Below, in pieces: positions 15,186 through 25,768 of a DNA stretch of 37,353 bases; position 1 is the stretch's first letter, and every line of letters begins with the position of its first letter. Below the pieces are notes generated by a model, which saw only the letters and a program-made list of their open reading frames with translations, did no database searches and had not been told where the DNA came from. The position numbers were made by a program, and so were the translations under genes. The stretch comes from Acidobacteriota bacterium (GTDB lineage Bacteria; Acidobacteriota; Blastocatellia; Pyrinomonadales; Pyrinomonadaceae): the NCBI GenBank assembly GCA_018269075.1, contig JAFDVJ010000014.1:76646-113998 (forward strand), written 5' to 3'.

Positions 15186-15962
15186 ATGAACCTACGCGAT
15201 TTTATTATTATTTATCTGGCCTGCGGCGCCCCCTTCGGCGTCTATTATTTTCTTCAAAACCGAAACTCGGTCGAAACCCGTTTCCTGTGGCTGCAATCAC
15301 TTTCGAGATTCGTTTTTTGGATACCTTACGCCCTCGTTATGGTTGCCCGAAAATCTTTGTTTACAAAATTTTACAAAACCGGTTTCGACAAATCCGCGTT
15401 TCCGGATTCAAAAATCGAGACCGAAATCGAAAAAATCAAGCGATTTTTCGAAAATTTGCTGCCGGCCGGCCGATCCGCGCCTTCGATTTTCGATTTCCGC
15501 GAAACTTTCGAGCGTTACGTCGGCCTCAGCTTCGAAATCCAGACCGAAAATCCGGAGCCCTCGACCAGCGAACAGGAGTTTTACCGGATCACCAACCATC
15601 AGCAGAAAGAACTCGGCGAAATTTGTTTGAACAGACGCAACCGGAACCGGCTCGCCTTTCATCAAAAACTTGCGCGCGGCGATTTTTTTCTGATCTTCGA
15701 AAAGCTCGTCGCCGCCGCTCCCGACAAACAGCCGCTTTTCGAGCAGGCCGCAGAGCTCTTTCGGCTGGTCGACGATAACGAGGCGCTCGACCGGATCGGC
15801 CGGCCGGCCCCGGCGCCTGCGCAAACGACCGGAAACGAAACCGTCAACGATTTGGGGAAAGAAAAATGGAAAAACGGGAAACCACAACTGACCGCCGCCA
15901 ACCGAATTTCAACGAATTTGCGGATCATTTCCGCGACGACGAGCTCGTCCGCCAAAGACTGA
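15186..15962 (+). CDS. membrane protein of unknown function
   Basis: This 258-residue protein has two N-terminal hydrophobic helices (about 4-22 and 36-58), a helical soluble part with paired acidic and basic residues, and a low-complexity tail (GRPAPAPAQTTGNETV). The start at 15186 is chosen over an upstream in-frame codon at 15165 because the first hydrophobic helix begins right after it, MNLRDFIIIYLACG. It has no ribosome binding site. A sigma-54-like promoter ends 17 nt upstream. The last 97 nt overlap the next gene in another frame. No family is recognised; pairing with the next gene suggests a two-component membrane complex. Confidence 0.75.
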   Translation: MNLRDFIIIYLACGAPFGVYYFLQNRNSVETRFLWLQSLSRFVFWIPYALVMVARKSLFTKFYKTGFDKSAFPDSKIETEIEKIKRFFENLLPAGRSAPSIFDFRETFERYVGLSFEIQTENPEPSTSEQEFYRITNHQQKELGEICLNRRNRNRLAFHQKLARGDFFLIFEKLVAAAPDKQPLFEQAAELFRLVDDNEALDRIGRPAPAPAQTTGNETVNDLGKEKWKNGKPQLTAANRISTNLRIISATTSSSAKD

Positions 15963-16525
15963 ACACGCTGCTCGCGATCAATGCCGAAACGGCCCGTGAA
16001 AAAGCCGCCTACCATTCCGCGCGCGAAAAATTCGAGGCCGGGCTGATGCGCAACCCGCTCTCGATCGAGGAAACCTATTCCTATTTCGGCCTGATGCTCG
16101 GCGCTTTTCCGCCGGCCGCGATGTTTATCCGGGCGGCGCTCGAAGGCCGGCTCGCCGGCTGGGTCGTCGGGGTGATGCTGGTGGTCAATCTGATTTCCTC
16201 GGTCGTCGGCTACTTTTCGGGAAAAGTCATCGCCCGAAACATCCGTTTTCTGGAAAATACGAGCTGGTCGCTGATGATCCTCGCGCTCCCCTTTCTCGGT
16301 CTGCTCTGGGGGATCCTCGCCGGCGCCGCCGGCGGTGTCGTCATCTTCTTCGTCGGGGCTTTTTTCGGGGGAATTCTCGGCGGACTCGTCGGAGCGGCGG
16401 CGTTGCCGCTCTTCACGGTTCTTCACCGTCTGGTAAAAAAAGGCGAATCCATCGAGCGAAAGCATTTCCTCCCGCTGGCGTTCGGAGTGACATTTATGAT
16501 CTGCGGGTTTATTTTGGGCTTGTAA
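15866..16525 (+). CDS. multi-helix membrane protein of unknown function
   Basis: This 219-residue protein has a hydrophilic N-terminus of about 70 residues (rich in Glu/Arg, ending SIEETYSYFG) and then about four to five transmembrane segments. The middle ones are very rich in glycine (LAGAAGGVVIFFVGAFFGGILGGLVGAAA). A GGGGAAAG lies just before the ATG. The 5' end overlaps the previous gene by 97 nt, an unusually long overlap that ties the two together. No named domain is recognised. The gene ends 64 nt before the DUF2490-like gene. Confidence 0.78.
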   Translation: MEKRETTTDRRQPNFNEFADHFRDDELVRQRLNTLLAINAETAREKAAYHSAREKFEAGLMRNPLSIEETYSYFGLMLGAFPPAAMFIRAALEGRLAGWVVGVMLVVNLISSVVGYFSGKVIARNIRFLENTSWSLMILALPFLGLLWGILAGAAGGVVIFFVGAFFGGILGGLVGAAALPLFTVLHRLVKKGESIERKHFLPLAFGVTFMICGFILGL

Positions 16526-16546
16526 TTTCACAAAGGACGGATTAAT

Positions 16547-16582
16547 GTTACAGACGTAACAACTTCGTAACGCCTTAGTAAC
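16547..16582 (+). promoter_or_regulatory. tandem GTAAC boxes at 11-bp spacing
   Basis: GTAAC occurs at 16556, 16567 and 16578, exactly 11 bp apart, within the units CGTAACAACTT, CGTAACGCCTT and AGTAACACGTC. An inverted copy, GTTAC, at 16547 forms GTTACAGACGTAAC with the first box. Direct repeats of about 11 bp are the usual binding pattern of OmpR/PhoB-type response regulators. The boxes end 7 bp before the ATG of the DUF2490-like gene, so binding there would more likely repress than activate. Confidence 0.6.
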
Positions 16583-16589
16583 ACGTCCG

Positions 16590-17282
16590 ATGAAAAAACT
16601 ATCCGTCCTGCCGATCTTTCTGGTTCTGCTCTTGTGCCAGAAACCGGCCTTTACGCAAACCGCTCCGCTCGAATCCAAATTTCAGTCCTGGAACGAGATT
16701 CAGCTGATTCTGCCGTTAGTCCGCGGAAAAGATAAGAAAGGCAAGGCTTTCGACCGGATCACGGCGACCTTCGGCGGGATCGTCCGGATCGGCCGGGAGA
16801 ATCTCGACCTGATCGACAATCGGATCAGCACCACCCTGGATTTCCGGGTCAATAAATATTTCTCCCTGATGACCTCGGTTCTGTATCGTAAGGACGAGCT
16901 CGTCAAAAACCGGCATAATTATGAGACCCGGGTCGATTTCGGATTCGTCGTCTCGAAAACGGTCCGCAAAATGAGCTTCAAGGACCGTAATGAATACGAG
17001 CACCGGTTCCGAAATTCCCGCCTCGACACCAATCTTTACCGCAATCGGCTGCAGGTCAGCTACCCGTTGACCTATAAGAAAAAAGAGCTGTTTTCGCCGT
17101 TCATCTCCGAGGAGGGCTATTTCGACCTGAAAACGCATAAATGGGTGCAGAACGAGTTTTTCGCCGGGATTTCCCGCAAGCTGACTTCGAAGATCACGCT
17201 CGAACTGGCCTACATCAGAAACGACTCCGCGCCGGTCAATGTCAACGGTTTCAGCACGAATTTGAAAATCCGGCTTCGCTGA
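16590..17282 (+). CDS. DUF2490-like outer-membrane protein
   Basis: This 230-residue protein has a signal peptide (MKKLSVLPIFLVLLLCQKPAFTQ, cleaved near residue 23) and a C-terminal part of alternating amphipathic strands: RISTTLDFRVNKYFSLMTSVLY, YETRVDFGFVV, RNRLQVSYPLTY and KITLELAYIRND. It ends in a strand finishing with FSTNLKIRLR. The layout WNEIQL, then a later FISEEGYFD, matches DUF2490 proteins, which are predicted outer-membrane beta-barrels. The function is unknown. Three GTAAC boxes with 11-bp spacing lie right before the start, so it is probably controlled by an OmpR-type regulator. No ribosome binding site is seen at the ATG. Confidence 0.82.
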   Translation: MKKLSVLPIFLVLLLCQKPAFTQTAPLESKFQSWNEIQLILPLVRGKDKKGKAFDRITATFGGIVRIGRENLDLIDNRISTTLDFRVNKYFSLMTSVLYRKDELVKNRHNYETRVDFGFVVSKTVRKMSFKDRNEYEHRFRNSRLDTNLYRNRLQVSYPLTYKKKELFSPFISEEGYFDLKTHKWVQNEFFAGISRKLTSKITLELAYIRNDSAPVNVNGFSTNLKIRLR

Positions 17283-17299
17283 CCGGGCGTCGATCTCGA

Positions 17300-17328
17300 T
17301 TGGTAAAAAAAGGCGGCCGCGTTAGAAT
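17300..17328 (+). promoter_or_regulatory. sigma-70-type promoter of the second histidine kinase
   Basis: TTGGTA (17300-17305) and TAGAAT (17323-17328) are separated by an optimal 17 bp. The expected start lies about 6 nt before the ATG at 17341, so the transcript would be nearly leaderless; no ribosome binding site is present. Confidence 0.5.
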
Positions 17329-17340
17329 TGACCCAACGCT

Positions 17341-19101
17341 ATGCTCGTTCTGCTTCATCTTTTCGCGCTGTTCCTGCTCGTGCTGCTCGGGTTTTACGTG
17401 TTCGTCGCCAACCCGCGGAACCGCGCCCACCAGACCTTCGCGGCCTTTATCGCCTTTCTCGCGCTCTGGACGATCAAGGATCTTATTTTCTGGAATTTTC
17501 ACGACGACAACGCCGACAGCGGCTGGTGGGCGGCGGCGAGCTTCATCATCGCGCTGCTGATGCAGTGCGCGCTCGTCGTCTTCGCGTGGGTCTTTCCCGA
17601 AAACGCGCGGACGCCGCGCAAACTGGCGGCCATCATCTTCGCGCCGAGCCTGATCCTGATCCCGGCCGCGCTGTTCGGGCTTTTGTGGCGAAAAGTCGGG
17701 TTCACCGACGGCCGGTTCGAGATCGACCTCGCGCCGCTCGCCTATGCGTTCGTCGTATACGTTTATCTGGTCTTCGGCTACGGCGGGATCGTCCTTTTCC
17801 GGAAATACCGAAAATACCGCAGCACGCAAAAGGGCCAGCAGGTCGGCGCGATTCTCTGGGCGCTGGTCGTGACCGGCATTTTGAAAACGCTCGCCAACAT
17901 CGTCTTCCCTTTTCTCGGTCTTTACTCGATGCTGCCCTACAGCGCGATCTTCGTTCTTCCGGGCGTGCTGATCTACGCTTACGCGATCTCTAACTTCAAA
18001 CTGTTTTCGCTCGAAAACGCGCTCGATCAGTTCAGATTGTTTCCGATCACCTACAAAATCGCGCTCAGCATCGCTTCGGTCGCGATCATCAGCTTCATTC
18101 TTTTCCAGATCCCGATCGTTTACTGGGCGTTTCAGGAAGGCACGACCTTCGACGCGTGGCGCAAATATCTGGTCTTCAGCGTGATTTCGGCGCTCGTTCC
18201 CAATCTGCTGCTGCTGCTGCTCGTCGTCCGGACGATCTCGCGGCCGCTCGAACGGATCACGCTCGCCGCGCTGCAGGTCACCGAAGGCGGCTACGGAACG
18301 GAAGTCGATCTGCGGAAAAGCAATGACGAGATCGGGCTGCTCGCCGACAGTTTCAACGAGATGAGCCGCAAGATGGCGAACGACATCAAACAGCTTCAGC
18401 AGCTCAACGAACAGCTCATCCGGACCGAAAAACTGGCCGCGATGGGCACGCTCGCGGCGGGCGTCGCGCACGAGGTCAACAACCCGCTCGCCTCGATCTC
18501 GTCGCTGATCCAGATGATGCAGTCAAAGGGCGATCTCGACGAAAAAACGACCGAGAATCTGAAGCTCGTGCAGACCCAGATCCGGCGGATCACACAGGTC
18601 ACCAAGGATATGATGGAATTCGCGCGGGTGCGGCCGGCCGCCAAGAGCGAGGTCGACGTCAATGCGCTGATCGAAAAAAGCCTGCGGCTCGCGAGCTTCG
18701 ATAAATCCTTTCAAAAACTGGCGATCGAAAAAGAGCTCGCGGCTGATCTGCCGTCGTTATTCGTCGACGGCGATCAGCTCCAGCAGGTTTTTCTCAACCT
18801 TTTTTTGAACGCCCGCGACGCGCTGCCCGCCGGCGGCCGGATCTTCGTCAGGACGGCCCGCCTGACCGGCGAGCTCGTGATCGAAATCGCCGATTCGGGC
18901 ACCGGCATCGCGCCGGAAAATCTCAAAAAAATCTTCGACCCGTTTTTTACCACCAAAGCGGCGGGCAAAGGAACCGGGCTCGGGCTGGCGGTCTGTTACG
19001 GTATCGTCACCGCCCACGGAGGAAAAATCGAGGTTTCCGAACAGGAATCCGGCGGCACGAAGTTTACGATCACCTTTCCGGTCGCCAAATCGAACGGCTG
19101 A
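17341..19101 (+). CDS. membrane sensor histidine kinase with HAMP domain
   Basis: This 586-residue protein has about seven hydrophobic helices in its first 230 residues, then a further transmembrane pair around 240-300 that leads into a HAMP linker ([23 protein letters not shown]). It has a HisKA domain with H377 in [13 protein letters not shown] and a HATPase_c domain with [15 protein letters not shown], the G1 box [12 protein letters not shown] and [21 protein letters not shown]. All catalytic boxes are intact. It resembles NtrB/AtoS-type kinases that work with sigma-54 activators. No response regulator follows, so it is an orphan here and might feed the regulator at the left end or one elsewhere. 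The signal is unknown. Confidence 0.92.
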   Translation: MLVLLHLFALFLLVLLGFYVFVANPRNRAHQTFAAFIAFLALWTIKDLIFWNFHDDNADSGWWAAASFIIALLMQCALVVFAWVFPENARTPRKLAAIIFAPSLILIPAALFGLLWRKVGFTDGRFEIDLAPLAYAFVVYVYLVFGYGGIVLFRKYRKYRSTQKGQQVGAILWALVVTGILKTLANIVFPFLGLYSMLPYSAIFVLPGVLIYAYAISNFKLFSLENALDQFRLFPITYKIALSIASVAIISFILFQIPIVYWAFQEGTTFDAWRKYLVFSVISALVPNLLLLLLVVRTISRPLERITLAALQVTEGGYGTEVDLRKSNDEIGLLADSFNEMSRKMANDIKQLQQLNEQLIRTEKLAAMGTLAAGVAHEVNNPLASISSLIQMMQSKGDLDEKTTENLKLVQTQIRRITQVTKDMMEFARVRPAAKSEVDVNALIEKSLRLASFDKSFQKLAIEKELAADLPSLFVDGDQLQQVFLNLFLNARDALPAGGRIFVRTARLTGELVIEIADSGTGIAPENLKKIFDPFFTTKAAGKGTGLGLAVCYGIVTAHGGKIEVSEQESGGTKFTITFPVAKSNG

Positions 19102-19152
19102 AACGTTTGGGGTTCGGCTTCCGCGCGGCGATCACCGGATTGGCGACGGGCC

Positions 19153-20466
19153 TCATAAAAAAATAATCAGAAATCTCGCCAGCAGCATCGCCCGGATGGC
19201 GATTTCCGTCTCGAACTCCGTCGCCAGAAACAGCAATTGGCTGTGGCCGAACGAACGATCGGTTCGTTTTTCCTCGCGGCGGACGGGCTTATTCTCGGCC
19301 CCGCCGAGCTGGCGGCAGTCGCCCCAGTCGACAGCGCTCCCGAATTCCTCGAAGATCACCGGCAGCGCGATCCGCGCCTTCGGGTGAATGTCGTGAAACA
19401 GGAGCACGCCGTGCCGCTTGATCAGCATCAGGGTCTCCATCCGGTTGATGATGTCTTCGGGGTTGACCTGATTGTTCCAATCCTGCGAATCGAGATTCCA
19501 GAGCGCGACCTGAAGGCCCTGTTCGCGGAAAAAATCGCCGCTGTCGGCCTTGCGCTGGCCGTAGGGCGGCCGGAACAGCGGCCGCAGCTCGCCCGAATCG
19601 CCGAAAACCTTCTGCAGCAGGCTTTCCGTCCGGGTGACGGATGTTTCCCAGTAGGGCCAGCTGGCGTGCGACTGGTGCTGCCACCCGTGCGAGCCGATGC
19701 ATTGTCCGCGGTAAAGACCGGCCAGCGCATCCGGGCTGGTGCGGTTCAGCCGATTCTGAAAACTTTCGCCGAGGACGAAGAAAACGCCGGTTTTTTTGTG
19801 GCGCTGGAGCATTTCCAAAACTCCTTCGGTCGTCCCTCCGGGGCCGGCCGGCCCGTCGTCGAAGGTCAGATAGAATTTCCGGTCCTCCAATTCGTCGCCG
19901 TTCCATTCGTTGTCGTTGAAGAAATCGATCTCGCTCGTCGTCCGCGGGAATTTGGCGGCCAGCCGGAGCTGTTCGGCCAGATATTCGCGGACGAATTCGC
20001 GAAGATTGTCCTGCCACGTCCGGAACGCCGCCGGCACCGCCAGCTTCCCGGCCAGCGCGACCAGTTCTTCGGGATTGCCCGCGCCGCCGACGCAGGTCCA
20101 GTCCTTTTCCGCGCAATTCCGCGAGGCGAACTGATAATTGCGGAGCGAATGCGTCAGCTCGCGGGCGATCCATTTGTCGACCGAGCCGTGATTGACGATC
20201 GACACGTTAAACGTCGACCGCATCTGCTCGTCCGACTGGTTCCGCATCCCTTCCAACTCGACCGCGTAGATCAAAATCGCGGCCCGCGACGCCCGGTCGA
20301 AACCGCTCTCGCCGGCGACCGGTTCCGGCCACAGCCCGCGTTCGAACTTGGCGACGACCGACGGCCCCTTATACTGGCTGCGCTGCGCCGAAGCGGTTTC
20401 CGGCGACGATAAAAAAAGGCCGCAAAACAGCATAGTTAGCGCGATCGCCCGGTTTTTCTTCAACAT
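19153..20466 (-). CDS. exported polysaccharide deacetylase (NodB-type)
   Basis: This 437-residue protein has a signal peptide (MLKKNRAIALTMLFCGLFLS, cleavage near ASAQ). After a helical N-terminal region comes a NodB-homology domain. Its motifs are YLTFDDGPAGPG (metal aspartate and catalytic base), IGSHGWQHQSH (metal histidines), RPPYGQRK (motif 3), DSQDWNNQ and VLLFHDIHP. Such enzymes remove N-acetyl groups from cell-wall or extracellular polysaccharides. The start at 20466 is chosen because a GAGGAG lies 9 nt before it and the signal peptide begins there; the in-frame ATG at 20499 has neither. The gene is divergent from the amidohydrolase pair. Confidence 0.92.
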   Translation of the reverse strand: MLKKNRAIALTMLFCGLFLSSPETASAQRSQYKGPSVVAKFERGLWPEPVAGESGFDRASRAAILIYAVELEGMRNQSDEQMRSTFNVSIVNHGSVDKWIARELTHSLRNYQFASRNCAEKDWTCVGGAGNPEELVALAGKLAVPAAFRTWQDNLREFVREYLAEQLRLAAKFPRTTSEIDFFNDNEWNGDELEDRKFYLTFDDGPAGPGGTTEGVLEMLQRHKKTGVFFVLGESFQNRLNRTSPDALAGLYRGQCIGSHGWQHQSHASWPYWETSVTRTESLLQKVFGDSGELRPLFRPPYGQRKADSGDFFREQGLQVALWNLDSQDWNNQVNPEDIINRMETLMLIKRHGVLLFHDIHPKARIALPVIFEEFGSAVDWGDCRQLGGAENKPVRREEKRTDRSFGHSQLLFLATEFETEIAIRAMLLARFLIIFL

Positions 20467-20655
20467 TCTCAATAACTCCTCGATTTTCGAAAAAATCATC
20501 CTTTACTTCGATTTTCAGTCCGCGACCATCAGATTATACACCAATCGAAGCAAAAAAAGCGGGCCTTTCAAATTCCCTTTTTCTTGACAAGGCGGCGGTT
20601 TCGTTGCAACCTCTTTTCTACATCGCTTTTTCGGTTTTATAAAAGGAAAATCAAA

Positions 20656-21975
20656 ATGAAAAGAATTTTTTGCAGCTTTATTGTTCTGATATCGCTCGGC
20701 TTTTCGATCTGCGGCCAGCAGCAGCCGGTCGCTTTTCTCAACGCCCGGATCATCCCGATCGTCGGCCCGCCGATCGAACAGGGGATTCTGCTCATTCAAA
20801 ACGGCAGGATCGTCGCCGTCGGCGACGCGCGGACGGTCCGGCTCACCGCCGACGTCCGGATCGTCGATCTCAGCGGGAAAGTCATTATGCCGGGCCTCGT
20901 CGATACGCACAGCCACATCGGCGAGGGTTCGGGCGCGGACGGGTCGGGCCCGATCCAGCCCGACGTCCGTCTGCTCGACGGCCTGAACCCGCGCGCGTCG
21001 AGCCTCCAGCGAGCGCAGGCCGGCGGCATCACGACCGTCAACGTGATGCCCGGCTCGGGCCATCTCGACAGCGGCCAGACGCTTTATCTGAAGCTCCGCG
21101 ACGGCGCGGTCAAGGTCGAGGACCTGCTGATCTACGACAAGAACGGCAAATATATGGGCGGCATCAAGTTCGCCAACGGCACGAACAGTATGCGCGGCGC
21201 CGGCGGCTTTCCCGGCACGCGCGCCAAATCGGCGGCGCTCGTCCGCGAACAGTTCGTCAAGGCGCAGGAATATAAGAAAAAGGTGCTGGCCGCGAACGGC
21301 GACGCCGCGAAAATGCCGCCGCGCGACCTCGCGATGGAAGCGCTCGTCGAGGTGCTCGACGGCAGGCGGATGGTTCATTTCCACACGCACCGGCACGACG
21401 ACATCCTGACCGTCCTGCGGCTCAAACAGGAATTCGGTTTCCGCGTCGTCCTGCATCACGTTTCCGAAGCGTGGAAGGTCGCCGACGAGATCGCCAAAGC
21501 CAAAGTTCCGGCCTCGATCATCCTGCTCGACGCGCCGGGCGGCAAGCTCGAAACGGTCGATCTCAAATGGGAAAACGGCGCGGCGCTCGAAAAGGCCGGC
21601 GCGCTCGTCGGTTTTCACACCGACGATTACATCACCGATTCCCGGCTCTTCCTGCGCGAGGCGGCCTTTGCCGTGCGCGCCGGGATGTCGCGCGACAAAG
21701 CGCTCTACGGGATGACGATGGCCGGCGCGACGATGCTCGACCTTGCGGACCGCGTCGGCTCGCTCGAACCGGGCAAGGACGCCGATTTCATCGTGCTGAG
21801 CGGCGATCCGCTGAGCGTTTACACGCACGTCGAGCAGACCTGGGTCGAGGGCAAAAACGTCTTCGACCGGAGCAATCCGCTCGATTACCTGACGGCCGTC
21901 GGCGGCTTCGGCGCGACGACCGACAAACTCATTCACATCGACTGTTTCGACGACGATTTCGGAGGGCAAAAATAA
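20656..21975 (+). CDS. exported amidohydrolase, metal site intact
   Basis: This 439-residue protein has a signal peptide (MKRIFCSFIVLISLGFSICG) and an amidohydrolase TIM-barrel. The metal site looks complete: H85 and H87 in DTHSHIGEG, the HFHTHRHDD stretch at 241-249, H267/H268 in LHHVSEA and HTDD at 321-324. The end has the usual GSLEPGKDADFIVLSGDP composite-domain motif. The family hydrolyses amide or ester bonds in small molecules; the substrate is unknown. An AAAGGA precedes the ATG at 20656. The stop TAA overlaps the start of the next gene as TAATG, so the two are translationally coupled. Confidence 0.92.
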   Translation: MKRIFCSFIVLISLGFSICGQQQPVAFLNARIIPIVGPPIEQGILLIQNGRIVAVGDARTVRLTADVRIVDLSGKVIMPGLVDTHSHIGEGSGADGSGPIQPDVRLLDGLNPRASSLQRAQAGGITTVNVMPGSGHLDSGQTLYLKLRDGAVKVEDLLIYDKNGKYMGGIKFANGTNSMRGAGGFPGTRAKSAALVREQFVKAQEYKKKVLAANGDAAKMPPRDLAMEALVEVLDGRRMVHFHTHRHDDILTVLRLKQEFGFRVVLHHVSEAWKVADEIAKAKVPASIILLDAPGGKLETVDLKWENGAALEKAGALVGFHTDDYITDSRLFLREAAFAVRAGMSRDKALYGMTMAGATMLDLADRVGSLEPGKDADFIVLSGDPLSVYTHVEQTWVEGKNVFDRSNPLDYLTAVGGFGATTDKLIHIDCFDDDFGGQK

Positions 21976-23270
21976 TGGAAAGCATTTTTAACGCGAAGGC
22001 GCAAGGGCGCAAAAGCGCAAAGGGTTTGAGGGTTGGATTTTCGGCGCGGAAACTGTTTTTTAATCGTTTTGCGGCTTTGCGTCTCTGCGCCTTCGCGTTT
22101 ATTTTACTGACTGCCGCCAATATTCAGGCACAGTTGGCGGTCCGGGGTGAAACGGTCTGGACGATGACCGGCGAGCCGCTCGCGAACGGCGTCGTGCTCA
22201 TCAAAAACGGGAAGATCGAGGCCGTCGGGCCGGCCGCGCAGGTCAAGATTCCGGCCGATTACCGGATCGTCTCGGCCAAAGTCGTGACGCCCGGGCTCGT
22301 CGACGCGCACACGGTCATCGGTTTGAACGGTTATCTCAACCAGCCGACCGACCAGATGGGGCTCGATCAGACCTCGCCGATCCAGCCCGAGCTCCGCTCG
22401 ATCGACGCCTACAACGCCGAGGAGTTTCTGATCGGCTGGGTGCGCTCGTTCGGCGTGACGACGATCCAGACCGGTCCTCAGCCGTCGGCGCTCGTGCCGG
22501 GGCAGACGATGATCGCCAAGACCTTCGGCCGGAATGTCGATGAGGCGACGCTCGTCCCGTCGGCGATGATCTGCGTCACGCTCGGCGACAACGCGCTCGC
22601 CGGCCAGAATCAGGGTCAGGGCGGCGGTCGTTCGCCCGGCACGCGCGCCAAACAGATCGCGATGCTCCGCGCCGAGCTGATCCGCGCCGGCAATTACAAG
22701 GGCGAGCCGCGCGACCTCAAACAGGAAATGTGGAAAAAAGCGCTCAACCGCGAGCTGCCGCTGCTGATCACCGCCGACCGCGCCCAGGACATTATGAGCG
22801 CGCTCCGGCTGGCCAAGGAATTCAATCTCCGGATCGTCCTCGACGGCGCGGCCGAAGCGCCGCAGGTCATCGATGAGATCAGGGCCGCCGGGATTCCGGT
22901 GATCGTTCATCCGACGATGTACCGGGCCGGCAGCGAAACCGAGAACTTTTCGATGGAGACGGCCGCCAAACTCAAGGCCGCCGGCATCACGGTCGCGATC
23001 CAGAGCGGTTACGAGGGCTACGTGCCGAAAACGCGGATCGTTCTCTTCGAAGCCGCGCTCGCCGCCGCCAACGGGCTCTCGAAACGCGACGCGCTCGCCG
23101 CGATCACGATCGACGCCGCGAAGATCATCGGTCTCGACCAGCGGATCGGCTCGCTCGCCGTCGGCAAGGACGCCGACCTCGCGCTCTACGACGGCGACCC
23201 GTTCGAATACCTGACGCACTGCACCGGGACGGTCGTCAACGGCGTCGTCGTCAGCGAAACCGTCAGATAG
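21975..23270 (+). CDS. amidohydrolase-fold paralog lacking the metal ligands (likely pseudoenzyme)
   Basis: This 431-residue protein is a homolog of its upstream neighbour: it shares VLIKNGKIEAVGP, the PGLVDAH strand and the final GSLAVGKDADLALYDGDP. However, the metal-binding residues are replaced at each position I can align: HxH becomes HTV (H112 and V114), the second histidine cluster reads ITADRAQD, the LHH motif reads LDG, and the HTDD motif reads QSGYE. Catalysis by the usual mechanism is therefore unlikely. It may be a structural partner of the active copy, with which it overlaps by one base. The first 43 residues are odd: an inverted repeat encodes NAKAQGRKSAK and RFAALRLCAFAFI, and the latter serves as the signal-peptide core. 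Confidence 0.88.
   Translation: MESIFNAKAQGRKSAKGLRVGFSARKLFFNRFAALRLCAFAFILLTAANIQAQLAVRGETVWTMTGEPLANGVVLIKNGKIEAVGPAAQVKIPADYRIVSAKVVTPGLVDAHTVIGLNGYLNQPTDQMGLDQTSPIQPELRSIDAYNAEEFLIGWVRSFGVTTIQTGPQPSALVPGQTMIAKTFGRNVDEATLVPSAMICVTLGDNALAGQNQGQGGGRSPGTRAKQIAMLRAELIRAGNYKGEPRDLKQEMWKKALNRELPLLITADRAQDIMSALRLAKEFNLRIVLDGAAEAPQVIDEIRAAGIPVIVHPTMYRAGSETENFSMETAAKLKAAGITVAIQSGYEGYVPKTRIVLFEAALAAANGLSKRDALAAITIDAAKIIGLDQRIGSLAVGKDADLALYDGDPFEYLTHCTGTVVNGVVVSETVR
21988..22103. repeat. imperfect inverted repeat of 34 bp arms inside the signal-peptide region
   Basis: The left arm (21988-22022) and the right arm (22068-22103) are reverse complements with a few mismatches (both contain AACGCGAAGGCGCA) around a 45-bp loop. 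The whole element lies in frame within the amidohydrolase paralog. Such GCGCAAAG-rich inverted repeats look like a dispersed element. Confidence 0.85.
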
Positions 23271-23280
23271 CTTTCTTTAA

Positions 23281-23362
23281 TCTTTGGTCTTTGGTCTTTG
23301 GTCTTCGCTTCATTCTCGAAGGTCAAAGGCCAAAGAACAAAAGCCAAAGCCCCAAGATCGAA
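23281..23362. repeat. facing heptanucleotide arrays after the amidohydrolase pair
   Basis: The left arm has three perfect TCTTTGG units and a partial one (23281-23308). The right arm (23321-23362) has GGTCAAA, GGCCAAA, GAACAAA, AGCCAAA, GCCCCAA and GATCGAA, complementary to the left. The array begins 10 nt after the stop codon at 23270. Confidence 0.85.
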
Positions 23363-23604
23363 AGCCCGCGCCCGACAGCCTCTCATAACCGAAAATTATT
23401 TTGCAAATCGTGATTTTTATCACGGTCGCCCGTCGAATCGGCGGCTATTCTTGATATCTACGCACTTTAGGCGTAAATTACATTTTTACCGACGATCTTT
23501 TTTTCCGGTGCCGCTTTTCAGCCCAGAATCACATCTCCGCGAAACGCGACGGCCCCGGGAAACGATTATTCTGGAATTTTAACTACAGGAGAATTTTGCC
23601 GAAA
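23363..23604. other. spacer upstream of the EF-G paralog
   Basis: No gene is seen here. It holds a short hairpin (CGTGATTTTTATCACG, 23409-23424), a likely promoter and the ribosome binding site of the EF-G gene. Confidence 0.5.
23451..23479 (+). promoter_or_regulatory. candidate sigma-70 promoter of the EF-G paralog
   Basis: TTGATA (23451-23456) and TAAATT (23474-23479) are separated by 17 bp. The predicted leader is about 120 nt. Confidence 0.4.
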
Positions 23605-25710
<2,106 letters not shown>

Positions 25711-25736
25711 TCCGATCCGCTTTTCCGTCATTTCGG

Positions 25737-25768
25737 GTCCCGCTCACGGGCGGGACTCGTTTTTTTTT
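25737..25768 (+). terminator. intrinsic terminator of the EF-G gene
   Basis: GTCCCGC and GCGGGAC form a perfect 7-bp stem around TCACGG, followed by CTCG... and nine T residues within a few bases. It lies 27 nt after the stop codon. Confidence 0.88.

Noticed and set aside
20584..20608. GGC...TTGCA with sigma-54-like spacing, and a TTGACA, upstream of the first amidohydrolase
   Set aside because: The -24 part matches poorly (CGGCGG), and no good -10 follows the TTGACA, so neither promoter is supported.
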